A stretch of 64,000 bases of DNA from Nephrocerus scutellatus (GCA_947095585.1 OX352761.1:54300019-54364018), one strand, 5' to 3'; shown: positions 10,378 to 24,118, numbered from the stretch's first letter. Notes: generated by a model from the letters alone, not told the origin. Numbers and translations are program-made.

Positions 10378-11149
10378 AAATTCTCTATATTAACTTCGCG
10401 TGCACGTGGCTGGCTGGCTCGCTGGTCAGATTTTCTGATCAATTTTTAACCCACTTCCCATAGCCCGATTTTTTTGAAATTTTGCACACATGTATATCCC
10501 CGATGGACAAAACTTTTTTTAAAATTTTTGAAACGATCAGGACCCGGGTTCGGGGGGCTCCCATACAATTTTTTTTTTAATTATCAATTTTTAACCCACT
10601 TCCTAAAGCCCGATTTTCCTGAAATTTTGTACACATGTGTATTTCCGGTGACAATACTTTCTTTTACAATTTGGAAGTGATCGGGCCTGGGTTCGTGGAG
10701 CTCCCATACAAATTTAAAATAAAAATTATACACACATGTGTATACCCAATAAACAATACTTTTTCTAAAATTTGGTAGTAATCGGGCCCCGGGTTCGGCC
10801 GCAAGGCCCTTATACATTTTTTTAAATATCATAAAGTGGCATCAGATACCGTCGTACTTTAAAGACTGTGTGCGGTGTGTGCTGCGCAGTCGGCTGCGCT
10901 GCTTGGTTTGGTGGATTTTGATTGCAAAATCTATTCTGCCTGTTCATGGAAGCACTACGAGTTTGCGTCGCCATATTTTTAACTCGGCACTTACACGGTT
11001 ATTGATAATGTCATTATTTCTAATAATGAAAAACGAAAAATAGCTCACCCACAAAAGAACCCAGCAAATGAAACGGGACATAAATGTTTTATGCTTAATT
11101 CAACTTACTTACTTATTTACTGAATTGTATTTTTATTGATGTCGTTTTT
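10378..11149. mobile_element. Element X, copy 2 (right half deleted)
   Basis: The left end AAATTCTCTA, short GGCT tract, three minisatellite monomers (about 10445-10825) and the AGTGGCATCAG part are present. The sequence breaks off at GATGTCGTTTTT and joins the LINE1 RT region, losing the hairpins and the first LINE1 RT block. This is the shortest X with an intact left end. Confidence 0.55.
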
Positions 11150-11930
11150 AGGGGCTTTCTTTGGTTTAAAGTGTTTTTGAATTTCTTTTTTAATTCCATT
11201 GAATGTATACGAAAAATATCTTCTTCATCTTGATTGCGTACTTCTCTTAATATATATCATTTTGACTAACGTGTGGTCGAAACCTATTTGTCAGATATTC
11301 AGAGAATAAAGCGTCTTTCGCGGCATTAGTTTTTGCCCATTCTACATTGTTTTTTTTTTATAGGGGGAAATTATTCAATTAGTCTCTTCAGGTGTTTTGT
11401 CGTTTTCCACAATGAATAGTCGGTCCTTTAATCGTGTGTAAATTCTTTTAATTATCTATGTTTAGATTAATTTTTTATAACTTTGATTTCCTGGCAAAGT
11501 TCCTGGGAGATTCAGTTGAAATTATTTTTATCTGTTTGCGATGGTGTTTGTTGCCATTTCTTTCGAAGACGTCGTTGATGGGCTACAATGTCCATTATTT
11601 CTTTGGGATAGTTGAGACCAATCACTTTCCCCTTTACGACCGGAGCGCAGTTCCAGGCCGCATTTTGGACTTGTTGTGTGAATTTTATTTTTGACTGCTA
11701 TTAGTTTAAAGCGGGACCAATCTGTTTGTTTGCTTGTCAGAGCTGGATTTTTTTCTCTTATAATTATATTATCACTCACCACTGGGATGATTGGAGAATG
11801 ATCTGGACTTAGATTAAACCCTTCTTCATCCTGAAGGACAACAACGTGATTGACAACGAAGAAATCAATTAAATCAGGGATTTTAGCTGGATCCGTTGGC
11901 CAGTACGTTGGTTTACCAGTTGATATAAAC
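11150..11930 (-). pseudogene. LINE1 linker and endonuclease end, module 2
   Basis: The endonuclease end (YWPTDPAKIPDLIDFF-type, SPDHSPI) and linker (KNPALTSKQTDW) are present. The RT block LKRLKPIIEHKNL is missing, removed by the same deletion that truncated X. Confidence 0.75.
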
Positions 11931-12165
11931 AGTCGGACACATATCGGTAAATGTACGCCCGATTTAAAAATTAGCTGGCGTTAAACAATCAATATCTTCA
12001 GATTGGATCACTGCCAATTGCCTTGAATTCATTATGCCTTCGATCTTAGTGAGTGAAGTTGTAAATTCTTCTAAAGTTAGTATTGCATTACCAACTACTC
12101 TTACATTTTGCTGCTTAACCGCCGACTCCCACCCATATGAGGTGTGCCAGGTGGGATAAATTTCT
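11931..12165 (-). pseudogene. BEL/Pao integrase C-terminal fragment, module 2
   Basis: Only the IEGIMNSRQL / LTPANF part up to the GGIRR-like PPGTPHMGG block remains. The core with the second Asp and the left part of the LTR are deleted; the breakpoint is ATTTCTATTT/ACAAAAACGGGG, shared with module 3. Confidence 0.65.
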
Positions 12166-12392
12166 ATTTACAAAAACGGGGCAAACCGCACAAACCGGTT
12201 TGACTACATTTTTGAATAGTACATAATGTTTCAAACTTGCAGCGGTTACATTTAAATTTCAAATAATCTAAAGTCTTACAGCCTAAAAGTATGCTACATA
12301 AAAGTGCTTAATTTTAGTATGAAGTATTTACATTGCGATTTATTTTATGATTCAAATTATATTATATGCGCTACTAACTACTTTTCATAACA
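12166..12392 (-). repeat. gypsy2 LTR, 5'-half only (truncated)
   Basis: This is about 225 bp of the LTR, starting at ACAAAAACGGGG and ending CATAACA. The promoter and polyadenylation parts are lost with the adjacent BEL sequence. Confidence 0.8.
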
Positions 12393-12403
12393 TTACCCCC
12401 ATC

Positions 12404-12733
12404 TTAATTCTGTTCGTCCCGAACAGATTCAGCACTCCTTTTGTTGTTGTACCTTGTCAATCTGTCAATGTGAACAACTTTCATTTTACCTCTGGGGCTT
12501 TGTTGAATCCGATATACGAAATCATTAATCCTCTTAATGATCTTATAAGGTCCTTCCCAACTTTGCTGTAGTTTTGGAGATTTACCTTTTCTATACCCTC
12601 TTGGGATTGTAAAGCGAGACAAAATCTCCTTTCTGAAATCCACCACAGTTTGCACGCAGGTCATATCGCGTTTTCATCCGGTTGCTGGCAACATAGTGGA
12701 TGCCAGCTGCAGCTACTGCAGCATGAACAGCGA
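12404..12733 (-). pseudogene. gypsy2 integrase C-terminal fragment, module 2, frameshifted
   Basis: It has the same tail as at 4085-4414. An extra ATACC-type insertion near 12593 (CTATACCCTCTTGGG for CTTCTCTTGGG) shifts the frame between the NPKRR and KGKSPKLQQ motifs. Confidence 0.8.
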
Positions 12734-12756
12734 TCATCCTCTGTCATCCTAGTTTT

Positions 12757-14940
12757 TGTAATGGTACTTGGCTGAAATGAATTTCAGGATGCGGAAGGGC
12801 GGTATGGTAATGGAGATTCTTGTATGCCGCCCTCCCTATGGAGGCAGGAACAACCGGGTAGCACGCAAAAAAAAAAATCGGCCATTCTCGTCGGCAATGG
12901 GGGTGGGATCTTGGTTTGCCCCTGTCCCCTCCCATCAGCACAAATAATTAAAGCGTGCTAAATCTTAAGGAAGGAAAAAAAAGAGAGGAAAAAAGAGAAA
13001 AAAAAATGGGAAAATGGACGGCGAATGAGTACCAGCCTATTAGCTATTACGGTGCTATCATTAATCGCCTACGAAATCAATTTAAGGTTACATGGCTATT
13101 TCAATCTAACCTCGAAACTACATCCAACTCTTGTTTGATTTCAATAATATCTAGCAATATTTCAAAACTCATTATTGAATTATCTAATTATATCAAATTA
13201 ATAAATCATCATATTATTAGAAATTTAAATTTTCTTGGTTAACCCAGCGTGGGTAACAAGGATTATACAAAATTGTAATGTATACTACGGTATTTAATCT
13301 AGCAGTTTTCCGCGCAAAACTTCATTCATTCCTTCGTAAACGGTGTTGAATGCCTATAAGAAAACTGTACGTACAAAAAAATTGTGTGGAACTTGGTGAA
13401 TCAGCCTCGTCAACACCCATTATAATAAGAAAAAATTAAGGTACTTACTCCGTGAATCCAGACTTGAAGGTGTGCTAGCATTCCTCCTGGTAACTGTGTA
13501 ACGGTATCAATTAAATGAATCAAATAAATTATTTTCTTACAAAATGGACGCAATCGACACTACCCACACTATACCCACGGGTTCAAACACCAGAGAACGA
13601 AATTTGACCCCTTTTAAAGCCTTTCTATATTCATCAAACACCGGGATTCTGAATGAAATTTTGTCGGCTTAAAGCCCAAAAGATAACACATTTAATATGC
13701 TTTAAAAAAACTATTTCTAATGAAAAAAAAAAGAAATTTGACACGGCTTTCAGGATATACTCCGAATCACGAGTTGACACACGACCTAGGGACTCCGCTG
13801 TACTGCTGGCTGTTGGGCTACTCCGCTGCTGCTCCGATAACACATGTTGGGCACATTCGCTTGGCATTGGGTGATCTGTCCATGGCCTAGGACCGCTCGA
13901 CGAGCACAGACAAAATTGAATGTAAAATCTTTTCACAATTCTCATTTACCCAGTGAGGAACAAAAATAGAGGCACTGACGCACTTGGGCCTGTGGTTCTA
14001 ATACAACCTTTTTGGTGAACACCATTCACTTTGCGGTACACGTTTCTGCTGCTGCACTTCCGTCCTACGACATTCAAGAAGTGGACAACAGCGATGATTC
14101 TCAATTTACACGTATGGACATTCAGTCGACAACAACGAGTTTTCCTTTATTAGATTCCACGTGAGAATATGTTGGCCGAAAGGAAAAGAAGGTACTCGAA
14201 CGATCTCCTATACACATGTTGAACACAAAAAAAAAATCTAGAAAGTTCTCTAGCACGACAAATTTAGGCGGATTTACTTAGTTCCTTTTTTTTATATGCG
14301 GCGCGTGGGCCGCCAAACCAGACAATTTGCTAGATTAGCCGAAAAACAAAAAAAAAGGTTTAAATTTTCACCTCTACGTTGTTCATGGAACAGTTTACAA
14401 AAAAAAGTTAAAAATTAACTTCAGGTTGAGTTTGCCTTGACCGTCACGACCGTCTTGCTCGAAGTATGAATTCCCACTCCCTTACCCAAGCGTAGTTTGC
14501 CAAAATCCTACCAGTCGACCACCGTTGGTATTTTTTTCCATCGCTGATTCCTTCATTCTCCCTTTTCGCTTGCTAACGTGTCAAAAGCGTATTGGTCTAG
14601 ATCTTGTTACACATATGTGCGTGCAGGTGTGAACTAATAACCAAGGAAATGGAGACATCGGGAGATTCTCCGGTATTTTTCCAGATGATTTTACGGTTCT
14701 GGCTTAATTTCATACGCAATGCAGGGGAAAGGCACTTCGCTCGCTCTTGAATACATAAGAATACATTTCGTCAACGTATTTGTGGAGTTTGACTGGAATA
14801 TTTCTATTCGATAAGTAAGAGGGGAAATTTAAAAGAAGGTATACTTCGGTCACCCAAAAAAAAGGAAATCAAAATAAAAACACCGGGTGCTTGTTATAAC
14901 TTTGTTGGGTTCTACGTATGCTGCGAATACTACCATTACA
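12757..14940. mobile_element. Element E, copy 2 (2.18 kb, internal deletion)
   Basis: TGTAATGGTA and TACCATTACA ends and the TTTT flanks are intact. About 450 bp present in copy 1 (about 4700-5155) are missing: GGACGGCGAA is joined to TGAGTACCAGCC. It lies at the same insertion site as copies 1 and 3. Confidence 0.6.
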
Positions 14941-14944
14941 TTTT

Positions 14945-15449
14945 CCTTTGTTGTTGGCTCTACTGGTGGTGATCAAAATTTAATGTCGCATGGTGGACGA
15001 AGTTCTTTTCCAAATGGTTGTAATTGCCACTTCTCATGTGGAACTCAAACAACTTCGTATGTTAAGCACGTTAGCATCTGACCTAGACAGCATAATACAA
15101 TGGGCAGAAATTATTCGACTAGAATTTAACAGTTCCAAAACCCAATCCCATGTCATTATCAATGAATGGCACTTGCATCGAGGAAACTGAATAGCTTGCA
15201 TAAGCTAGATAGAATACAAAACCACGCGATATAACTTATTGGTGACGCAAATATAGCGAAATCAATAGATTCGCTTGAACACAGGAACGTTTTCTGTTTA
15301 TCACTGTTTAACGCTTCTTCTACCAGCGGTGCTCAAGAGAAAAATAGCCAACTGCATGCTCTGCCTTCCCACATCACGATGATCCACAGGCATTCAAAAT
15401 ACAAGATCATAGATATCTCTTCGTTTTTCCTCCTTTTTCTTAACGCCCA
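14945..15449 (+). pseudogene. LINE2 3' fragment, module 2 (with gypsy2 sliver at left)
   Basis: The first about 70 bp are the minus-strand gypsy2 Pol sliver; the rest is LINE2 on the plus strand (SDLDSIIQWAEI, SSKTQ). It carries the same internal deletion as the copy at 7146-7579. Confidence 0.65.
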
Positions 15450-15458
15450 CCATGTGCC

Positions 15459-17933
15459 TGAACTGTGAAGAACCGCAACTATTTATAAGACCGACCGAAC
15501 CGAATGAGAGTTTACAATCAACTGACTTTATTGATGTTACTTCATATTTCTATCATAGTACATACAGTTCATATTTATATACTAATACATACAGTATTTT
15601 CTTTCATATTGATATCATATTATATACAGTTCTTATTTATATACTATTACATACAGGTCACTCTTCCCTTCTTTAATAAGTAGGCTCGCCTAACTTTGCA
15701 TAATATAATTGCTTGGTTATTTTCTGCTGTCGTTTTGGTCTACCGTCCTGTCGTTTCTGACCTTCCTCTGGTATTATAACTTCCGTTTCTTCATTATTTC
15801 CCTGTAGGATTTGTGGTTGTGACGTGTCATCGTTTTTACTAGTACGCTTAACCTGTTCTCTCGCATTTCTTTCCACCTCTTTGACGTCGATGCCTGATGT
15901 CCTTAGTTGGTGGCGATGAGCTACCCTTACTCGACCGTCACAGCTCACTAGATATCGGCTATTCGATAAAAGCTGCAGAATTAACGCCTGAGCCCACTGA
16001 CCATTAGCTCTCAGCAAAACCTTATCTCCGGCGCTAAAAAGCTTTTCTGGAATATAAAAAGGATTATTTAACATAGTTTGATTTTTACCCGATGAAAATT
16101 GCCCAAAATTTGGGCGCAATTGAGTCAGTAACGTCCTGGGGGAAAACTTCAACAAATAGTCCGAAGGGCTGCGTGATGTTGCCGTATTTGGCGCCGACCG
16201 ATAGTAGAAGAGAAACTTTTTTATAGCTCGTTCCAACTCCTCATTTGCCACTAATCGTCCTTCTCCCTGAATATCCTTTTGGAGTGCCTGATTGACTACC
16301 CGAACCTCAGTCTCTGCCAATCCATTCGCTCGGGGATAATACGGGGGACTCTTCTTGGCTTCAATCCCAAGATGAGCCAAAAATCGTATGAACTCGCTGC
16401 TAGTAAATGGAGGTCCGTTATCCGTCACCACTGTCTCTGGCAATCCAAAATTGCAAATGATCTTTCTAAAAATGCAATCACTTCTCGCGCTGACGTGTTT
16501 TTCATGAGACAAAGATCAATCCATTTGGAAGTCGCATCGACCACCAATAATATTGTTCTTCCATATATATGAAAGAAATCTGCATGCAATCTGCTTCCAG
16601 GGAACTTCATTTTGCGGCCATCCTTCAAAACATTTCTCAGCCGGATTAGCCACCTGCATTTTTTGACATACCATACACGACTTGACTTTTGATTTTAGAT
16701 CGCTGTCAATATTTGGCCACCAGCAAATAGATCTCGCAAGCATCTTTATTTTAACTATTCCAGGATGGTTATTGTGAAGCTTTACTAAAACGTATGATTG
16801 CATACTTCGTGGAATAACTACTCGAATACCCCATACCAGACACTCCTGTTCCATAGTTAAACCCATTCGACGACAAAAGTATGGCTGAATGGCGATATCA
16901 TTTATTTGCGCCGGCCACCCCATAGTAACCAACTGACACACCTTAAGCAAGACCACATCTTTTTTCGTAGCTGCTGCCACATCCTTATAGTTGTATGGCA
17001 CCACAAAATCTTCCGATAGGGCACTGATAAGACCCGCTGACATATCATGCGAAACTGTAGATGAAAGCGGCAATTTCGATAAGGCATCACAATTTGACAT
17101 GTCTCCGCTCTTCCTGAACCGTATTATGTAGTCATATGCGGACAATATGATTGCCCACCGCTGAAGTCTAGAAGACGCAGAAACCGGTATACGCTTACTG
17201 GGCTCAAATATCGCACGAAGTGGTTGATTATCAGTAAATAATATAAATTGTCTACCGAACAGATATTTGTGAAATCGCCTTACACCAAATATAATGGCTA
17301 ATGCCTCTTTCTCGACCTGAGAATATTTTTTCTCAACGGCCGTCAAAGTCATTGATGCAAAAGCAATCGGAACCTCCCACTTTGTCTCCTGAAGATGACT
17401 TAAAACAGCTCCCATCCCCTAAGAACTGGCGTCGCATGCTAATAATATCGGCTTGTTTGGATCGTAAAAGGATAAAAGACTTTTTTCGGATATTGCTGAT
17501 TTACTATTTTCAAATGCCACTTGACACTCCTGTGACCATGTAAATGTACAACCTTTCTTTGTTAAGTCATATAACGGCGACAACTTTGACGATTGCATCG
17601 GCACAAATTTCCTATAAAAGTTAATAAATCCAAGGTATGACTTCAACTCACTGACATTTCTAGGCGCAGGTGCATCTCGGATTGCGATTATCTTCTCTGG
17701 TGCAGGTTGTATCCCATCCTCGTCGCTAAAATGAACTGTGAAGAACCGCAACTATTTATAAGACCGACCGAACCGACTGAGAGTTTACAATCAACTTACT
17801 TTATTGATGTTACTTCATGTTTCTATCAGAGTACATACAGTTCATATTTATATACTATTACATACAGTATGTTCTTTCATATTGATATCATATTATATAC
17901 AGTTCTTATTTATATACTATTACATACAGGTCA
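15459..17933 (-). mobile_element. gypsy1 retrotransposon, copy 2
   Basis: LTRs are at 15459-15660 and 17732-17933, with GTGCC at 15454-15458 and 17934-17938: the same site, duplication and internal deletion as copy 1. The pol remnant spans 15673-17731. The integrase C-terminal half is open for 279 codons (15673-16512), because the stop seen after FYIP in copy 1 is absent. An extra frameshift near 16595 (CTGCTTCCAGG for CTGGTCCAGG) precedes the first catalytic Asp. The shared TAG after CDASS is present. Confidence 0.9.
15673..17731 (-). pseudogene. gypsy1 pol remnant, copy 2
   Basis: The domain order is RT end, RNase H (FTDNQPL), integrase zinc finger (HNNH...CMVC), core (HADF, TDNGPPF, NGLAE) and tail. 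It is broken by the shared TAG, the copy-specific frameshift before HADF, and the shared frameshift between the first and second Asp blocks. Confidence 0.85.
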
Positions 17934-17949
17934 GTGCCAAGCATATAGC

Positions 17950-18248
17950 CGAGCATTATGAGGGTGCAAACCCCATTAAGCGTGCGCAAATTATAAAAAA
18001 AAACGATGAAGATCAAAGTTACGGATGTAGCATGGTGCATTGACAATCCTTCGTAGTACTTTATTTTGGATCCGTTGGATGATTTTGATGGTGCTCATCT
18101 TGGCGCACCCCCATAATTGAATGCCGTGAGTCCATACCTGTTTGATCACTTGTTTATAGAGAAGCAATTTGTTATGAATTGATAGTACTGATCTCCTTCC
18201 AATAAGCCAATTCATCTTTCTCATTTTGATGTCGACTTCATCCTTTTT
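17950..18248 (-). pseudogene. LINE1 RT thumb fragment, module 3
   Basis: The peptide is the same as in module 2. A one-base difference in the A-run (minus T-run) after HRFF changes the reading frame of the tail. Confidence 0.8.
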
Positions 18249-19155
18249 AAATTCTCTATATTAACTTCGCGTGCACGTGGCTGGCTGGCTCGCTGGTCAG
18301 ATTTTCTGATCAATTTTTAACCCACTTCCCATAGCCCGATTTTTTTGAAATTTTGCACACATGTATATCCCCGATGGACAAAACTTTTTTTAAAATTTTT
18401 GAAACGATCAGGACCCGGGTTCGGGGGGCTCCCATACAATTTTTTTTTTTAATTATCAATTTTTAACCCACTTCCTAAAGCCCGATTTTCCTGAAATTTT
18501 GTACACATGTGTATTTCCGGTGACAATACTTTCTTTTACAATTTGGAAGTGATCGGGCCTGGGTTCGTGGAGCTCCCATACAAATTTAAAATAAAAATTA
18601 TACACACATGTGTATACCCAATAAACAATACTTTTTCTAAAATTTGGTAGTAATCGGGCCCCGGGTTCGGCCGCAAGGCCCTTATACATTTTTTTAAATA
18701 TCATATAGTGGCATCAGATACCGTCGTACTTTAAAGACTGTGTGCGGTGTGTGCTGCGCAGTCGGCTGCGCTGCTTGGTTTGGTGGATTTTGATTGCAAA
18801 ATCTATTCTGCCTGTTCATGGAAGCACTACGAGTTTGCGTCGCCATATTTTTAACTCGGCACTTACACGGTTATTGATAATGTCATTATTTCTAATAATG
18901 AAAAACGAAAAATAGCTCACCCACAAAAGAACCCAGCAAATGAAACGGGACATAAATGTTTTATGCTTAATTCAACTTACTTACTTATTTACTGAATTGT
19001 ATTTTTATTGATGTCGTTTTTTGTTGTCGATATCAACTTACAGAGAGAACAAGAACAAGAAGTTTTCACAATAATCTGTCATTTGGCGTTTTCATAAATT
19101 AGTTCAGAGCAGTCAAAGAGTTCTCAAGAAAAATGCTCGTGTTTCTTATTTGCTC
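18249..19155. mobile_element. Element X, copy 3 (right end deleted)
   Basis: The left end and three minisatellite monomers (about 18315-18695) are followed by the AGTGGCATCAG part and AGTTCTCAAGAAAAATGCTCG. It breaks at TTTGCTC/TCGATGTCG, the same breakpoint as copies 1 and 4. Confidence 0.55.
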
Positions 19156-20174
19156 TCGATGTCGTTTATCGCACCTTGATAGATTTTTATGTTCAATAAT
19201 GGGTTTTAGTCGCTTTAGTAGTACTCTTTCGAGCAATAACGACATTATTCGAAGTATGGATTTGCCTAGTTTAGGAACCATGATAACATCGGCTACTTTC
19301 GAACAATCGAATTGAAGCTTGGATTAAGTTGGTAAGTTTGACAATACCTTTGTGGGGAAGCTGTTTTAAAATTTTGCCTGTGATCATATCATCCCAGGGG
19401 CTTTCTTTGGTTTAAAGTGTTTTTGAATTTCTTTTTTAATTCCATTGAATGTATACGAAAAATATCTTCTTCATCTTGATTGCGTACTTCTCTTAATATA
19501 TATCATTTTGACTAACGTGTGGTCGAAACCTATTTGTCAGATATTCAGAGAAAAAAGCGTCTTTCGCGGCATTAGTTTTTGCCCATTCTACATTGTTTTT
19601 TTTTATAGGGGGAAATTATTCAATTAGTCTCTTCAGGTGTTTTGTCGTTTTCCACAATGAATAGTCGGTCCTTTAATCGTGTGTAAATTCTTTTAATTAT
19701 CTATGTTTAGATTAATTTTTTATAACTTTGATTTCCTGGCAAAGTTCCTGGGAGATTCAGTTGAAATTATTTTTATCTGTTTGCGATGGTGTTTGTTGCC
19801 ATTTCTTTCGAAGACGTCGTTGATGGGCTACAATGTCCATTATTTCTTTGGGATAGTTGAGACCAATCACTTTCCCCTTTACGACCGGAGCGCAGTTCCA
19901 GGCCGCATTTTGGACTTGTTGTGTGAATTTTATTTTTGACTGCTATTAGTTTAAAGCGGGACCAATCTGTTTGTTTGCTTGTCAGAGCTGGATTTTTTTC
20001 TCTTATAATTATATTATCACTCACCACTGGGATGATTGGAGAATGATCTGGACTTAGATTAAACCCTTCTTCATCCTGAAGGACAACAACGTGATTGACA
20101 ACGAAGAAATCAATTAAATCAGGGATTTTAGCTGGATCCGTTGGCCAGTACGTTGGTTTACCAGTTGATATAAA
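19156..20174 (-). pseudogene. LINE1 RT N-terminus, linker, endonuclease end, module 3
   Basis: This copy keeps the MVPKLGKSILRIMSLLLERV block before LKRLKPIIEHKNL (19099-19281), which modules 1 and 2 lack. Linker and endonuclease end are as in module 1. Confidence 0.8.
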
Positions 20175-20412
20175 CAGTCGGACACATATCGGTAAATGTA
20201 CGCCCGATTTAAAAATTAGCTGGCGTTAAACAATCAATATCTTCAGATTGGATCACTGCCAATTGCCTTGAATTCATTATGCCTTCGATCTTAGTGAGTG
20301 AAGTTGTAAATTCTTCTAAAGTTAGTATTGCATTACCAACTACTCTTACATTTTGCTGCTTAACCGCCGACTCCCACCCATATGAGGTGTGCCAGGTGGG
20401 ATAAATTTCTAT
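20175..20412 (-). pseudogene. BEL/Pao integrase C-terminal fragment, module 3
   Basis: It has the same truncated fragment and breakpoint as module 2, so the deletion came before the duplication of modules 2 and 3. Confidence 0.65.
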
Positions 20413-20637
20413 TTACAAAAACGGGGCAAACCGCACAAACCGGTTTGACTACATTTTTGAATAGTACATAATGTTTCAAACTTGCAGCGGTTACATTTAA
20501 ATTTCAAATAATCTAAAGTCTTACAGCCTAAAAGTATGCTACATAAAAGTGCTTAATTTTAGTATGAAGTATTTATATTGCGATTTATTTTATGATTCAA
20601 ATTATATTATATGCGCTACTAACTACTTTTCATAACA
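20413..20637 (-). repeat. gypsy2 LTR, truncated, module 3
   Basis: It keeps the LTR 5' half only, with the same join as module 2, ending CATAACA before the polypurine tract. Confidence 0.8.
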
Positions 20638-20648
20638 TTACCCCCATC

Positions 20649-20978
20649 TTAATTCTGTTCGTCCCGAACAGATTCAGCACTCCTTTTGTTGTTGTACCTT
20701 GTCAATCTGTCAATGTGAACAACTTTCATTTTACCTCTGGGGCTTTGTTGAATCCGATATACGAAATCATTAATCCTCTTAATGATCTTATAAGGTCCTT
20801 CCCAACTTTGCTGTAGTTTTGGAGATTTACCTTTTCTTCTCATGGGATTGTAAAGCGAGACAAAATCTCCTTTCTGAAATCCACCACAGTTTGCACGCAG
20901 GTCATATCGCGTTTTCATCCGGTTGCTGGCAACATAGTGGATGCCAGCTGCAGCTACTGCAGCATGAACAGCGATCAT
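20649..20978 (-). pseudogene. gypsy2 integrase C-terminal fragment, module 3
   Basis: It is open for 109 codons with QQSWEGPY, INDFVYRIQ and VVHIDRL, and is free of the module 2 frameshift. Confidence 0.85.
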
Positions 20979-20997
20979 CCTCTGTCATCCTAGTTTT

Positions 20998-23600
20998 TGT
21001 AATGGTACTTGGCTGAAATGAATTTCAGGATGTATGCCGCCCTCCCTATGGAGGCAGGAACAACCGGGGCGCACGCAAAAAAAAAATCGGCCATGCTCGT
21101 CGGCAATGGGGGTGGGATCTTGGTTTGCCCCTGTCCTCTCCCATCAGCACAAATAATTAAAGCGTGCTAAATCTTAAGGAAGGAAAAAAAAGAGAGGAAA
21201 AAAGAGAAAAAAAAATGGGAAAATGGACGGCGAAGTAATCTTATGAAAGGCCCCCTTTAATCGCAGGACCTGCCTGTATGACTTGAGGTGGTTAAGAACC
21301 GGGACACGCCTACCGAAGTCGTCCCGCTCCCGTCTCTACCCACCCTACCTTGGGCCCCCACTATCATTGGGACCCCCATATTTTCGTCAGTCCTGGCCTT
21401 CCATCCTGGTTTCCTAAGCTGGAGTAAGAATACGAATAAAACTACACTAAGTGCACTAAGTGCATTCTAGACTAATGGTTTCATTTTTATTTACAAGATA
21501 AAAAAAGGGTATATATATATATATAACTTAAGATATCTACAAATCAAAAATCAAAATATCCAAACTACATTAAATTCAAAGTTAGTCGGAATTCAAAAGT
21601 ATTTATATTCAATTCAACGATAATTTTAGAGCTGGATGTCTTATTTATTCATTAAATTACAATCTAATTTCTCCTCATAGGGGAGTACCAGCCTATTAGC
21701 TATTACGGTGCTATCATTAATCGCCTACGAAATCAATTTAAGGTTACATGGCTATTTCAATCTAACCTCGAAACTACATCCAACTCTTGTTTGATTTCAA
21801 TAATATCTAGCAATATTTCAAAACTCATTATTGAATTATCTAATTATATCAAATTAATAAATCATCATATTATTAGAAATTTAAATTTTCTTGGTTAACC
21901 CAGCGTGGGTAACAAGGATTATACAAAATTGTAATGTATACTACGGTATTTAATCTAGCAGTTTTCCGCGCAAAACTTCATTCATTCCTTCGTAAACGGC
22001 GTTGAATGCCTAAAAGAAAACTGTACGTACAAAAAAATTGTGTGGAACTTGGTGAATCAGCCTCGTCAACACCCATTATAATAAGAAAAAATTAAGGTAC
22101 TTACTCCGTGAATCCAGACTTGAAGGTGTGCTAGCATTCCTCCTGGTAACTGTGTAACGGTATCAATTAAATGAATCAAATAAATTATTTTCTTACAAAA
22201 TGGACGCAATCGACAATACCCACACTATACCCACGGGTTCAAACACCAGAGAACGAAATTTGACCCCTTTTAAAGCCTTTCTATATTCATCAAACACCGG
22301 GATTCTGAATGAAATTTTGTCGGCTTAAAGCCCAAAAGATAACACATTTAATATGCTTTAAAAAAACTATTTCTAATGAAAAAAAAAAAAGAAATTTGAC
22401 ACGGCTTTCAGGATATACTCCGAATCACGAGTTGACACACGACCCAGGGACTCCGCTGTACTGCTGGCTGTTGGGCTACTCCGCTGCTGCTCCGATAACA
22501 CATGTTGGGCACATTCGCTTGGCATTGGGTGATCTGTCCATGGCCTAGGACCGCTCGACGAGCACAGACAAAATTGAATGTAAAATCTTTTCACAATTCT
22601 CATTTACCCAGTGAGGAACAAAAATAGAGGCACTGACGCACTTGGGCCTGTGGTTCTAATACAACCTTTTTGGTGAACACCATTCACTTTGCGGTACACG
22701 TTTCTGCTGCTGCACTTCCGTCCTACGACATTCAAGAAGTGGACAACAGCGATGATTCTCAATTTACACGTATGGACATTCAGTCGACAACAACGAGTTT
22801 TCCTTTATTAGATTCCACGTGAGAATACGTTGGCCGAAAGGAAAAGAAGGTACTCGAACGATCTCCTATACACATGTTGAACACAAAAAAAAAATCTAGA
22901 AAGTTCTCTAGCACGACAAATTTAGGCGGATTTACTTAGTTCCTTTTTTTTTTATATGCGGCGCGTGGGCCGCCAAACCAGACAATTTGCTAGATTAGCC
23001 GAAAAACAAAAAAAAAAGGTTTAAATTTTCACCTCTACGTTGTTCATGGAACAGTTTACAAAAAAAAGTTAAAAATTAACTTCAGGTTGAGTTTGCCTTG
23101 ACCGTCACGACCGTCTTGCTCGAAGTATGAATTCCCACTCCCTTACCCAAGCGTAGTTTGCCAAAATCCTACCAGTCGACCACCGTTGGTATTTTTTTCC
23201 ATCGCTGATTCCTTCATTCTCCCTTTTCGCTTGCTAACGTGTCAAAAGCGTATTGGTCTAGATCTTGGTACACATATGTGCGTGCAGGTGTGAACTAATA
23301 ACCAAGGAAATGGAGACATCGGATGATTCTCCGGTATTTTTCCAGATGATTTTACGGTTCTGGCTTAATTTCATACGCAATGCAGGGGAAAGGCACTTCG
23401 CTCGCTCTTGAATACATAAGAATACATTTCGTCAACGTATTTGTGGAGTTTGACTGGAATATTTCTATTCGATAAGTAAGAGGGGAAATTTAAAAGAAGG
23501 TATACTTCGGTCACCCAAAAAAAGGAAATCAAAATAAAAACACCGGGTGCTTGTTATAACTTTGTTGGGTTCTACGTATGCTGCGAATACTACCATTACA
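20998..23600. mobile_element. Element E, copy 3 (2.60 kb)
   Basis: Its ends, TTTT flanks and site match copy 1. It keeps the part deleted in copy 2 but has lost about 30 bp near 21030 (CAGGATG joined to TATGCCGCC) and has a shorter AT microsatellite (about 21510-21530). Confidence 0.6.
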
Positions 23601-23604
23601 TTTT

Positions 23605-24110
23605 CCTTTGTTGTTGGCTCTACTGGTGGTGATCAAAATTTAATGTCGCATGGTGGACGAAGTTCTTTTCCAAATGGTTGTAATTGCCACTTCTCATGTG
23701 GAACTCAAACAACTTCGTATGTTAAGCACGTTAGCATCTGACCTATACAGCATAATACAATGGGCAGAAATTATTCGAGTAGAATTTAACAGTTCCAAAA
23801 CCCAATCCCATGTCATTATTAATGAATGGCACTTGCATCGAGGAAACTGAATAGCTTGCATAAGCTAGATAGAATACAAAACCACGCGATATAACTTATC
23901 GGTGACGCAAATATAGCGAAATCAATAGATTCGCTTGAACACAGGAACGTTTTCTGTTTATCACTGTTTAACGCTTCTTCTACCAGCGGTGCTCAAGAGA
24001 AAAATAGCCAACTGCATGCTCTGCCTTCCCACATCACGATGATCCACAGGCATTCAAAATACAAGATCATAGACATCTCTTCGTTTTTCCTCCTTTTTCT
24101 TAACGCCCAC
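23605..24110 (+). pseudogene. LINE2 3' fragment, module 3 (with gypsy2 sliver at left)
   Basis: It has the same structure as modules 1 and 2; small substitutions (SDLYSIIQWAEI, IRVEFNSS) mark it as a separate copy. Confidence 0.65.
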
Positions 24111-24118
24111 CATGTGCC